A stretch of 64,000 nucleotides of DNA from an uncultured Latescibacterota bacterium (GTDB lineage: Bacteria > Latescibacterota > UBA2968), in NCBI GenBank assembly GCA_951812755.1, contig OX638329.1, positions 2,465,339 through 2,529,338 on the forward strand, in the 5' to 3' direction. This document shows, one piece after another, positions 18,614 through 26,427 of the stretch; the stretch's first letter is position 1; every line of letters starts with the position of its first letter. Made by a program: the position numbers and the translations under genes. The notes beneath the pieces were generated by a model. It made no database searches and was not told where the DNA came from. It worked only from the letters and a program-made list of their open reading frames with translations.

Positions 18614-19087
18614 TCAAGTCTCGCGTACATAAGTTCCGCTGCGCCCACCGCTTTTTTGTAAGAGACAGATTTCGCTGATGACCATGTTGCGATCTATTGC
18701 TTTGCACATGTCGTAAATGGTCAACAGGGCGACACTGACCGCGGTGAGCGCTTCCATTTCGACACCTGTGCGGTCGGGTACGCGCACGGTTGCACGCGCT
18801 GTAATGCACGCGTCCTCGACTTCAAAATTGAGTTCAACGCCCGTAATGCCCAGGGGGTGACACATTGGGATGAGGTCAGAGGTGCGTTTGGCGGCCATGA
18901 TGCCCGCAATGCGCGCTGTTTCCAGCACGTTGCCTTTGGGGATATTTCCCCCGGTGACGAGTTGCAGGGTTTCGGGTTGCATTTCGATTTTACCCGATGC
19001 GATTGCCTCGCGGTCTGTCACATCTTTGTCTGTGACATCCACCATCTTCACGGATCCCTGTTCGTCAATATGTGTCAATTTTGCCAT
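18614..19087 (-). CDS. moaC: Cyclic pyranopterin monophosphate synthase
   Basis: Second step of molybdenum-cofactor synthesis: conversion of the MoaA product to cPMP. 157 residues, standard length. [44 protein letters not shown] and [10 protein letters not shown] contain the expected active-site His, Glu and Lys/Asp residues. It starts 6 bp after the moeA stop, so the two are co-transcribed. moaA, moaE and moaD are not in the window. Confidence 0.96.
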   Translation of the reverse strand: MAKLTHIDEQGSVKMVDVTDKDVTDREAIASGKIEMQPETLQLVTGGNIPKGNVLETARIAGIMAAKRTSDLIPMCHPLGITGVELNFEVEDACITARATVRVPDRTGVEMEALTAVSVALLTIYDMCKAIDRNMVISEICLLQKSGGRSGTYVRET

Positions 19088-19093
19088 GATCTT

Positions 19094-20317
19094 TTACCAA
19101 CTGTTTAGTAAAATGAGATCCAATTCAGTTCCCGCAGGTACATGGGCATCTTCGGCATTGACTACGAATAAGCTGTTTGCGCGGGCCATTGAAAATAGAT
19201 CAGCCGAGCCGTGATGTCCGACCCATGTGCTTTCCCATGTGCCATTTTTGTCTTGAATACTGTGCGCGGGTACAAATTGTTTTCGCCCGGGCGTTTGTCG
19301 AAAGTCGGCACTGAGCACTGTGCGGACGATGGGGAGATGCAAATCTGTCATGCACTGCATTTTTCTGATTGCAGGGCGCATGAGCAATTCCAGGCCGACC
19401 ACAGAAGATACCGGATTGCCGGGCAATCCAAATACCTGTCGCGCGCCTTTTACGCCAAATGTCAGGGGTTTGCCGGGTTTCATGCGGATGCGGTCAAATA
19501 GTACTTCGACACCCAGATCCCGCATGCCGTCTTGCACCAGATCGTATTCGCCGGCGGAGACACCACCCGAAAGGGCGACTATATCACAGGTCTCCAGACC
19601 TTCACCAATGGTTTGTATTAACGCCTGGATATCGTCTTCTACAATGCCGAGATAATGCGCCTGCGCCCCTGAGCGCAGGACTTGAGCCATCATCGAGTAT
19701 CCATTGCTGTTTCGTATTTGCCCGGGTTTGGGTTTGTTGTGTGGTTCCACCACTTCGCTGCCGGTTGCCACAATGCCGACTACTGGTTGGCGATAGACCT
19801 CGACATGGATATGTCCCACAGCGGCGAGAATGCCAACTTCGAGGGGGCGTATGACTGTGTTGGCTTGCAATACGACCTGATTGACGCGCACATCTTCGCC
19901 GAGGCGGGCGATATTTCTACCTGTTTCCGTGGTGTCGAGTACCTGTACCTTTTGGGTGTCTGTGTGTGGTAAAGTATCCTCGACCATAATTACCGTGTCT
20001 GCGCCATCGGGCATGGGTGCGCCTGTCATAATTTGAGATGCTTGCCCGCGTTCTACGCGCTTTTGCGGCACGGTGCCCGCTGGAATCTCTTCGATCACAT
20101 CGAGTATGACCGGTGTATTCTGGGATGCGGATGCGATATCTGCTCCCTGAAGGGCATAACCATCCATGAGGGCTTTGTCAAAGGGTGGCATGTCGATATC
20201 CGAATGCACGTCTTCGGATAAAACGCGCCCGAGCACATCGTCCAATCCAACGCGGGTTTTGTCAATTATCTGTGTGTTTTCCAGTACTATGCGAATGGCA
20301 TCATCCATTTCAATCAT
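19094..20317 (-). CDS. moeA: Molybdopterin molybdenumtransferase
   Basis: Inserts molybdate into adenylylated molybdopterin. 407 residues with the MoeA domain order: N-terminal MPPFDKALMDGYAL, middle VGIVATGSEVV, ALSGGVSAGEYD, and FGLPGNPVSSVVGLELL in the MoCF-binding domain. The C-terminal beta domain ends near LDLILL. AAGGAG precedes the ATG. First gene of a moeA-moaC operon, divergent from the AbiE locus. Confidence 0.96.
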   Translation of the reverse strand: MIEMDDAIRIVLENTQIIDKTRVGLDDVLGRVLSEDVHSDIDMPPFDKALMDGYALQGADIASASQNTPVILDVIEEIPAGTVPQKRVERGQASQIMTGAPMPDGADTVIMVEDTLPHTDTQKVQVLDTTETGRNIARLGEDVRVNQVVLQANTVIRPLEVGILAAVGHIHVEVYRQPVVGIVATGSEVVEPHNKPKPGQIRNSNGYSMMAQVLRSGAQAHYLGIVEDDIQALIQTIGEGLETCDIVALSGGVSAGEYDLVQDGMRDLGVEVLFDRIRMKPGKPLTFGVKGARQVFGLPGNPVSSVVGLELLMRPAIRKMQCMTDLHLPIVRTVLSADFRQTPGRKQFVPAHSIQDKNGTWESTWVGHHGSADLFSMARANSLFVVNAEDAHVPAGTELDLILLNSW

Positions 20318-20404
20318 AACTTTACTCCTTGTCTATTTTCCTCATCGCGCATAATATACGCAAACGGATCAAAACATCTGCGATTTTTTTCTTGTATTTT
20401 TTGT

Positions 20405-20435
20405 ATAGTATGTCGATATTTATTCGACATACTAT
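20405..20435. promoter_or_regulatory. Inverted-repeat operator of the abiE-like operon
   Basis: Perfect 11-bp arms ATAGTATGTCG (20405-20415) and CGACATACTAT (20425-20435) with a 9-bp spacer, 33 bp before the antitoxin start. The left arm covers a TATAGT -10-like box. AbiEi proteins are known to repress their own operon by binding inverted repeats in the promoter; this fits that model. Confidence 0.65.
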
Positions 20436-20468
20436 GTTGAAAACAACAATATTTTGACGGGAAAAATC

Positions 20469-21128
20469 GTGATAGAGTGTATCAGGCGGCAGATTCCACA
20501 CGAAGAGTTTGATTATCTGGCTCTTTTGGACTGTTTGAAATGTTATGCCCATCCGCGAGACAAGATCACGGACTTGCTGCGGAAGGGGTGGATCATTCGC
20601 GTGAAAAAGGGGTTATACGTCTTTGGCGATTCTTATGCGCGTGGTGCTTACGCAAGAGAAGTGCTGGCCAACTTGATCTATGGACCTTCTTATATTTCAA
20701 TGGACTACGCCCTGTATTATTACGGTCTGATTCCCGAGCGAGTTGAAACGATCACTTCGGTTACGTGCGGTTACAACAGGACGTTTTCCACACCTGTGGG
20801 GAAATTCACGTACCGCGGAGTGCCCCTTTTGGCCTATCAGACGGGGGTGCAGCGCATTGAATTGGAATCCAAACGCGCCTTTTTAATAGCAACACCAGAA
20901 AAAACTCTTGCGGATAAAGTGCGCAACCAACGCGGATATGCGATTCGCTCGCAGCGCGATATGAAAATCTATTTGTTTGACGACCTGCGCGTTGACGAAG
21001 ATCGGTTCTACCGTCTCGATGCAGACAAATTGCGCGATATTGTCGAGCGCTATCGCTCTCAAAAACTTCGACTGTTGCAGGCGTTGCTCTATCGACACCA
21101 GCGTTCAGAGGATGTTGTTTATGCATGA
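20469..21128 (+). CDS. AbiEi-family antitoxin / autorepressor
   Basis: About 219 residues. An N-terminal winged-helix (FDYLALLDCLKCYAHPRDKI, then LLRKGWIIRVKKGLYVFG) is followed by the AbiEi C-terminal region YISMDYALYYYGLIPE...TSVTCG and ATPEKTLADKV. Known homologues block their nucleotidyltransferase toxin and repress transcription. The start is uncertain: GTG at 20469 has GGGA upstream, a TTG at 20454 is also in frame. Its stop overlaps the toxin start by 8 bp (ATGCATGA), the usual translational coupling of such pairs. Confidence 0.85.
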   Translation: MIECIRRQIPHEEFDYLALLDCLKCYAHPRDKITDLLRKGWIIRVKKGLYVFGDSYARGAYAREVLANLIYGPSYISMDYALYYYGLIPERVETITSVTCGYNRTFSTPVGKFTYRGVPLLAYQTGVQRIELESKRAFLIATPEKTLADKVRNQRGYAIRSQRDMKIYLFDDLRVDEDRFYRLDADKLRDIVERYRSQKLRLLQALLYRHQRSEDVVYA

Positions 21129-21978
21129 GGCTATCCGTCAAATGTTGGAAAAATACGATTGCCGACGGCTCGAGGATTATGTGCAGGCACTGCGAGAAAT
21201 CTTGCAGGAAATTGCCTTACTCGGGTTGTGGCGCAGCAAATTTTTTGAGCGGGCAGCTTTTTATGGCGGCACATCACTGCGAATTTTGCATGGGTTAGAC
21301 CGTTTTTCAGAAGATATGGATTTTTCGCTTTTAAGTTCAAAAAAAAATTTCAATTTGGGCAGGTATGGCGATGCCTTACAGCGGGAAATGCGTGCTTATG
21401 GCTTTGATGTTTGGGCGGAAACAAAAAGCAAGCGAACCACGAGTGCGATACAATCGGCATTTCTCAAAGCAAATACGCTCAAACAACTCCTGATTATTGA
21501 AGCAGGGGTAGAAATTGTGCGCGAACTGCCCAAAGGACAACAGGTGAAAATCAAAGTGGAAGTGGATACCGATCCTCCCGGGGGATTTGAAACTGAAATC
21601 GCGTATTTGTTACAGCCTATTCCCTTTCCTGTGCGCGTCTATACTCTACCCGATTTGTTTGCTGGAAAAATGCACGCTTTGTTGTGCCGAAAGTGGAAGC
21701 AAAGGGTCAAGGGACGCGACTGGTATGATCTGATCTGGTATGTGACGCATCACCCTACATTGCATTTATCGCACCTGGAGCAGCGTTTGCGACAAAGCGG
21801 TGACCGAGATGTTATAACGCCGCAAGTATTCAGAAAAGACATGCATGATGCCATTGATGCGTTAGATGTCGATCAGGCCGCAAGAGATATAGAACCGTTT
21901 GTCAAAAATCCCGAAACACTGGACGTCTGGTCTCACACTTTTTTTCACACGCTTGTAGGTCGCATTCAACTTATATGA
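21121..21978 (+). CDS. AbiEii/AbiGii-family nucleotidyltransferase toxin
   Basis: Type IV toxin of an abortive-infection or toxin-antitoxin module, 285 residues. Nucleotidyltransferase motif I is complete: YGGTSLRILHGLDRFSEDMD, giving GGT...DRFSEDMD. Motif II is KVEVDTDPP, and motif III is AGKMHALLCRKW...RDWYDL. ATG at 21121 is chosen because it overlaps the antitoxin stop; the longer in-frame extension to 20977 lies fully inside the antitoxin gene. Nothing in the sequence suggests inactivation. Confidence 0.88.
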   Translation: MHEAIRQMLEKYDCRRLEDYVQALREILQEIALLGLWRSKFFERAAFYGGTSLRILHGLDRFSEDMDFSLLSSKKNFNLGRYGDALQREMRAYGFDVWAETKSKRTTSAIQSAFLKANTLKQLLIIEAGVEIVRELPKGQQVKIKVEVDTDPPGGFETEIAYLLQPIPFPVRVYTLPDLFAGKMHALLCRKWKQRVKGRDWYDLIWYVTHHPTLHLSHLEQRLRQSGDRDVITPQVFRKDMHDAIDALDVDQAARDIEPFVKNPETLDVWSHTFFHTLVGRIQLI

Positions 21979-21986
21979 GGAGCAAT

Positions 21987-22706
21987 ATGTCCAAAACAGC
22001 AATTATTACTGGCGCAGGTACCGGTATTGGTGCGAGTATCGCCATTGCTTATGCCGAAGCGGGCTATAATCTCGCGCTCGCGGGGCGGCGCGTAGAACCT
22101 CTTGAAGAAACGGCAAGGCAATGCGGCACTGAGAATATCGAGATTTGCGCTACCGATGTTGGCGACCGCCAGGGGGTTCAATTGCTCGCCGAACAAACGG
22201 TCGCGGCATTTGGGCGCATCGATATTTTGGTGAATAACGCGGGCATCAATACCAAAAAACGCCACTTGATCGATATTGCGGATGAAGACTGGGACCGCGT
22301 TATGGAGATCAATCTCACGGGTGCTTTTAATGCGTTTCGCGCTGTTTTGCCGCAAATGAAAGTGCAAAATGACGGTCTGGTTATCAATATTTCATCTATG
22401 GCTGGCAAAAGAGCGGGTATGATCAGTGGTGTGGCTTATTGCGCGTCCAAATTTGGCATGGCCGCGCTGAATCAATCGATCAATGTCGAGTTTCGGGAAG
22501 ATGGCATTCGCGCCTGCTGTATTTATCCCGGTGAAGTCGATACACCTATCTTAGACCACCGCCCCAATCCCGTTTCTGATGAAAAACGCGCCGCCGCTCT
22601 TTTGCCCGAAGACATTGCCGCCGCAGCACTTATGGTCGCTCAGATGCCAGACCGCGTCATTGTCGAAGATATTACCATTTTTCCACGCCGGGTGGTCGGA
22701 AGATAG
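21987..22706 (+). CDS. Short-chain dehydrogenase/reductase
   Basis: NAD(P)-dependent oxidoreductase of the classical SDR family, 239 residues. TGAGTGIGAS is the nucleotide-binding TGxxxGxG, NNAG and the catalytic serine in NISSMAG are present, and the active site is YCASK. GAGGAG lies 6 nt before the ATG, and it starts only 8 bp after the toxin gene. Substrate unknown. It may be an ordinary metabolic gene rather than part of the AbiE module. Confidence 0.93.
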   Translation: MSKTAIITGAGTGIGASIAIAYAEAGYNLALAGRRVEPLEETARQCGTENIEICATDVGDRQGVQLLAEQTVAAFGRIDILVNNAGINTKKRHLIDIADEDWDRVMEINLTGAFNAFRAVLPQMKVQNDGLVINISSMAGKRAGMISGVAYCASKFGMAALNQSINVEFREDGIRACCIYPGEVDTPILDHRPNPVSDEKRAAALLPEDIAAAALMVAQMPDRVIVEDITIFPRRVVGR

Positions 22707-22763
22707 TATGTCCGTGATATCCACTTATGTGCGTGCGTTAGAATTAGTAAGGAAAAAAATAAA

Positions 22764-24305
22764 ATGAAAACGGAAATCATTATCAATGTCGCTTCACATG
22801 AGTCGAGAATTGCTATTCTCGAAGATGGTCGGCTTGCAGAAATTCTCGTTGAACGCGCTGAAAAAGAACGCATGGTTGGCGATATTTATCAGGGTGTTGT
22901 CACCGCTGTTCTGCCTGGCTTACAGGCTGGTTTTGTCGATATTGGGCAGGAAAAAGCGGCTTTTTTACACGTTTCTGATATGCCTGGCTCGCCCGGATCA
23001 ATGGTCGAACTCGATTCGGAAATTCTCGAGGACATCCGGGATCAGACCAATGGACAGGGCAAATTCTCTATTGATGAGTTTTTGTCCAAAGGCCAGGAAG
23101 TTATTGTGCAGATTAAGAAAGAGTCTATCAGTACAAAAGGACCGCGCATTACTGCTGTGCCATCGCTCGCCGGTCGGTTTATGGTGCTTGTACCAGATGG
23201 GGATAAAGTGGGTGTATCGCGCAAAATTACCAATTGGCGCGAAAAGCGGCGTCTTCGGGATATCGGGGGCAATATCAAGCCCGAGGGCTTTGGGCTTATT
23301 GTGCGTACCGAAGCCCGTGGCAAGGGCGAGCGGGAACTCAGGCGGGACCTCAAGCAACTTTTGACAACGTGGAAACGACTTCAAAAACAGGGTAAGAAGA
23401 GCAGTGGTCCCAAATTGCTCCACAAAGAAATAGGCATGACGTCTGGCCTTATTCGCGATTTGTTCACTGAGGATGTTCACCGCCTGGTCATCGATTCGAA
23501 ACGCGAATACAAGCAAATTCAGACATATCTCAAAGGGGTCTCGCCAGAGTTGCGCCAGACCGTTGAATACTACGGCGATACGCGGCCGATTTTCGACGCT
23601 TTTGGTATTGAGGCCGAAATTGAAAAACTCACGGAACGCAAAATCTGGTTCAGGGGTGGTGGTTATCTGGTTATTGATCCGACAGAAGCGCTGGTTGCCA
23701 TCGATGTCAACAGTGGGCGCAGTGTGGGTAAAGGGCGCGCCAAACAGGATGAGACCGTGCTCAAGACCAATTTGGAGGCCGCCCGAGAAGTTGCTCGTCA
23801 ACTTCGCTTGCGCGATATGGGCGGGCTTGTGGTTGTCGATTTTATCGATATGAACCACGCGCGAGATCGCAAGCGCGTCGAAGACGAAATGCGCCAGGCC
23901 ATTCGCCGAGATCGGTCCAAAATTCGGTATTCGCGCATTACGGAGTTTGGTCTCATGGAGATGACCCGCCAGCGGGTGCGCCCAAGTTTGATGGCCACTT
24001 ATTCTGCGCCCTGCCCGCAATGCCATGGCACGGGACATATTCCGAGCCAGGAAACCGTGCTGTCGCGCATCGAACGCTGGCTCAAACGCTCTCGCGCCGC
24101 CGCGCTCGAACGACGGCTTACCGTCCAGGTTCACCCCACGCTCGGGTTTTATTTGCTCGAGAATCGCCGGGAACGCCTGAAAGCCATTCGCAAATCCACT
24201 CGGGTCTGGCTCGATGTTGAATCAGCTCCGGATTTGACCGAAGAAGATTATCGCGTTTTTTCCAGAAAACGAAAGATCGATGTGACAAATGAAGTTCAAA
24301 CTTGA
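22764..24305 (+). CDS. rng: Ribonuclease E/G
   Basis: Endoribonuclease for rRNA maturation and mRNA decay. 513 residues. An S1-type RNA-binding domain (GDIYQGVVTAVLPGLQAGFVD, from residue 35) is followed by the catalytic DNase I-like region with metal-binding AIDVNSGRS and VVDFIDM, and the zinc-link CPQCHGTG. It lacks a long C-terminal scaffold tail and thus resembles RNase G. Order rng-rplU-rpmA is common in bacteria. The minus-strand 378-residue ORF over it is a shadow. Confidence 0.95.
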   Translation: MKTEIIINVASHESRIAILEDGRLAEILVERAEKERMVGDIYQGVVTAVLPGLQAGFVDIGQEKAAFLHVSDMPGSPGSMVELDSEILEDIRDQTNGQGKFSIDEFLSKGQEVIVQIKKESISTKGPRITAVPSLAGRFMVLVPDGDKVGVSRKITNWREKRRLRDIGGNIKPEGFGLIVRTEARGKGERELRRDLKQLLTTWKRLQKQGKKSSGPKLLHKEIGMTSGLIRDLFTEDVHRLVIDSKREYKQIQTYLKGVSPELRQTVEYYGDTRPIFDAFGIEAEIEKLTERKIWFRGGGYLVIDPTEALVAIDVNSGRSVGKGRAKQDETVLKTNLEAAREVARQLRLRDMGGLVVVDFIDMNHARDRKRVEDEMRQAIRRDRSKIRYSRITEFGLMEMTRQRVRPSLMATYSAPCPQCHGTGHIPSQETVLSRIERWLKRSRAAALERRLTVQVHPTLGFYLLENRRERLKAIRKSTRVWLDVESAPDLTEEDYRVFSRKRKIDVTNEVQT

Positions 24306-24330
24306 CATAAAGTGATACTTCGGATAAATT
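24302..24330 (+). promoter_or_regulatory. Promoter of rplU-rpmA
   Basis: TTGACA (24302-24307), 17-bp spacer, TAAATT (24325-24330). The -35 box overlaps the rng stop codon. The leader before rplU is about 95 nt, long enough for a ribosomal-protein autoregulatory structure, though none is recognised. Confidence 0.7.
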
Positions 24331-24431
24331 TAGCTCTCTTTGGGCTTTCCGATTCACGCTGGGTCGGGGAGTCTGTTTGTAAATGGCAAAAGTTGAAACT
24401 TGGGACTGAAACTGTTTCTGGAGGTTTAAAT

Positions 24432-24743
24432 ATGTATGCAGTAGTAGATATCGCTGGCAGCCAATATAAGGTAGAAGCGGGCGATAATATCCGCGTTGCC
24501 CGGCTCGATGCCGAGGAGGGGGATTCACTTACTTTGCCCCATGTGTTGCTCGTAGGTGGCAGCGATGAAATCAAAGTGGGTACGCCACAAGTTGAGGGGG
24601 CTGCTGTCGAAGCTCTTGTCAAAGGGCATGGTCGGGCAGATAAAATTACGGTTTTTAAGATGAAGCGCCGAAAAAATTATCGCCGAAAAAATGGGCATCG
24701 GCAATCTTATACCGAACTTCAGATTGAAAAAATTGTAGCGTGA
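24432..24743 (+). CDS. rplU: 50S ribosomal protein L21
   Basis: 103 residues starting MYAVVDIAGSQYKVEAGD, with the conserved KITVFKMKRRKNYRR basic block near the C-terminus. GGAGG lies 7 nt before the ATG at 24432; the upstream in-frame extension covers only leader sequence. It binds 23S rRNA in the large subunit. Followed 24 bp later by rpmA. Confidence 0.97.
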   Translation: MYAVVDIAGSQYKVEAGDNIRVARLDAEEGDSLTLPHVLLVGGSDEIKVGTPQVEGAAVEALVKGHGRADKITVFKMKRRKNYRRKNGHRQSYTELQIEKIVA

Positions 24744-24767
24744 GAGCTAAAATCAAGGAGGCTTTTC

Positions 24768-25019
24768 ATGGCACACAAAAAAGGTGTTGGTAGCTCGAGA
24801 AATGGCAGGGATAGTGCGGGAAGACGCCTGGGGGTCAAGTCCCCTGGTGGTCAAGTTATTTCTGCAGGGACAATTATTATTCGCCAGCGTGGCACAAAAG
24901 TTCATCCCGGGAATAATGTCAAGAAGGGTAAAGACGATACGTTGTATTCGCTCATTGATGGCCGTGTCAAATTTGAAAACCTCGGTAAGAAGCGCAAAAA
25001 GGTCAGTGTTTACGCGTAA
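24768..25019 (+). CDS. rpmA: 50S ribosomal protein L27
   Basis: 83 residues beginning [16 protein letters not shown], the typical N-terminal tail that reaches the peptidyl-transferase centre, with [15 protein letters not shown] and [12 protein letters not shown]. There is no Firmicutes-type cleavable extension. AAGGAGG precedes the ATG. Last gene of the ribosomal operon. Confidence 0.98.
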   Translation: MAHKKGVGSSRNGRDSAGRRLGVKSPGGQVISAGTIIIRQRGTKVHPGNNVKKGKDDTLYSLIDGRVKFENLGKKRKKVSVYA

Positions 25020-25026
25020 GAAGTGT

Positions 25027-25127
25027 GATCCGCAGATGAACGCAGATGAGCGCAGATGAGCGCAGATGGAAAAGAGAGGCTGGGTGGAGCGGACTGGCTA
25101 CTGGCTACTGACTACTGACTACTGAGA
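25027..25127. repeat. CGCAGATGA 12-mers and a CTACTGA short repeat
   Basis: CCGCAGATGAACGCAGATGAGCGCAGATG... has four units of the dispersed CGCAGATGAA family (25031-25070). A GGCTACTG/GACTACT microrepeat follows at 25096-25124, up to the mdh start. Confidence 0.8.
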
Positions 25128-25134
25128 TTCATCC

Positions 25135-26061
25135 GTGAACAAAATTGGGATTGTTGGTGCTGGCAATGTGGGGGCGACTTCTGCACAGCGCATTGCCGAG
25201 AGAGAATTGGCCCGCGAGGTTGTGCTTCTCGATGTGGCCGAGGGTATTCCGCAGGGCAAGGGCCTCGATATGGCGGAGTCTGCACCTGTCGAGCGTTTTG
25301 ATACCCGCCTGATTGGCACCAATGACCCCAGCGCGCTTGCAGGGTGTAATCTCGTGGTGATTACCGCCGGGATTGCGCGCAAGCCAGGTATGAGTCGCGA
25401 TGATTTGCAGGCGACCAATGCCGATATTGTCGGTACGGTTTCCGAAGGGGTGCGGGATGTCGCTCCTCAGGCTATTGTTGTCGTGGTCTCGAATCCGCTC
25501 GATGTGATGACGTATGTGGCGTTACAAAAAACCGGCTTTCCTCCGCATCGCGTGGTTGGGATGGCCGGTATTCTCGATTCTGCGCGTTTTCGTTTTTTTA
25601 TTGCTGAGGCGCTCGATGTTTCCGTTGAGGATGTGACGGCTTTTGTGCTGGGCGGACACGGGGATTCTATGGTTCCTCTGCCGCGCTATTCTTCTGTTGC
25701 GGGGATTCCGCTGACTGAATTGCTCGATAGTGCCACTATTGATGCGATTGTTCAGAGGACGCGGGATGGCGGCGCGGAGATTGTCGGTCATTTGAAAACA
25801 GGGAGTGCGTATTATGCACCGGCTTCGGCGGTTGCCGAAATGGCCGCGGCGATTGTGCGCGATAAGAAACGCATTTTGCCCTGTGCGGCGTATTTGACCG
25901 GGCAATACGGTATCCACGATCTGTTTGTGGGGGTGCCCATAAAGCTCGGTGCCGGAGGGGTTGAGAGTATTATCGAAATTGGCCTGACGCCAGAAGAGAC
26001 CACAGCCTTACAAAAATCTGCCGACGAGGTGCGAGAAAATATTGCGAAACTCGAGTTGTGA
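25135..26061 (+). CDS. mdh: Malate dehydrogenase
   Basis: NAD-dependent interconversion of malate and oxaloacetate, 308 residues. [11 protein letters not shown] is the Rossmann loop, [13 protein letters not shown] has the substrate arginines, [13 protein letters not shown] is typical, and [10 protein letters not shown] contains the catalytic histidine. The arginine at the RKPGM position fits malate rather than lactate dehydrogenase. It starts with GTG at 25135; no strong ribosome site is seen because the repeat array abuts it. Confidence 0.94.
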   Translation: MNKIGIVGAGNVGATSAQRIAERELAREVVLLDVAEGIPQGKGLDMAESAPVERFDTRLIGTNDPSALAGCNLVVITAGIARKPGMSRDDLQATNADIVGTVSEGVRDVAPQAIVVVVSNPLDVMTYVALQKTGFPPHRVVGMAGILDSARFRFFIAEALDVSVEDVTAFVLGGHGDSMVPLPRYSSVAGIPLTELLDSATIDAIVQRTRDGGAEIVGHLKTGSAYYAPASAVAEMAAAIVRDKKRILPCAAYLTGQYGIHDLFVGVPIKLGAGGVESIIEIGLTPEETTALQKSADEVRENIAKLEL

Positions 26062-26076
26062 AATAGAATTATGATC

Positions 26077-26155
26077 GTCATTGCGGCATGGTTTTAGCCG
26101 CAATCCAGTGGTTTTAGCCGCCACGCCGTAGGCACAACGCCAGTAATCCAGTGGT
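26077..26155. repeat. REP-like palindrome cluster
   Basis: ATTGCGGC (26080-26087) / GCCGCAAT (26097-26104), then CAGTGGTTTTAGCCGCCACGC and GCACAACGCCAGTAATCCAGTGG. The latter part is the reverse complement of the 22-bp insertion and flank seen in the repeat at 35751-35900, so this site holds both forms side by side. Confidence 0.75.
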
Positions 26156-26191
26156 TTTGAGTCGCCATGTGCGTGTAGCGGTTTCTTAATC

Positions 26192-26235
26192 AGCCCGTTC
26201 AATCTCCCAAACAGGGTTCGTTGGACGGGCTTTTA
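26192..26235 (+). terminator. Terminator after mdh
   Basis: AGCCCGTTCAA (26192-26202) pairs with TTGGACGGGCT (26221-26231) with one G-T pair, then TTTTATC. Related hairpins occur at 34152 and 35982. Confidence 0.7.
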
Positions 26236-26243
26236 TCTTATGT

Positions 26244-26399
26244 CTGATGTTACGCAGTTCTGGTTTTTTGTCATGCTGAGCGGAGTGGAACGGAGCCGAA
26301 GCATCTTTTCCACCTTCGTTGGCAGTAGATTTTTCGACTCCGCTGTGCTGCGCTCAAAATGACAGGCACATTATATTCTGGCCTATGCGTAACATCAGT
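26244..26399. mobile_element. MITE-like element, copy A
   Basis: 156 bp bounded by perfect 13-bp terminal inverted repeats CTGATGTTACGCA / TGCGTAACATCAG. The interior includes GTCATGCTGAGCGGAGTGG and GGAGCCGAAGCATCT, which recur inverted in the shorter copy B at 59957-60054. No ORF. It ends 28 bp before hsdM. Confidence 0.7.
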
Positions 26400-26427
26400 T
26401 ATAGACGAAAAATAAGAGGACGATCAA

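Noticed and set aside
22998-24134. 378-residue minus-strand ORF
   Set aside because: It lies fully opposite the well-conserved rng gene and shows no family motif.
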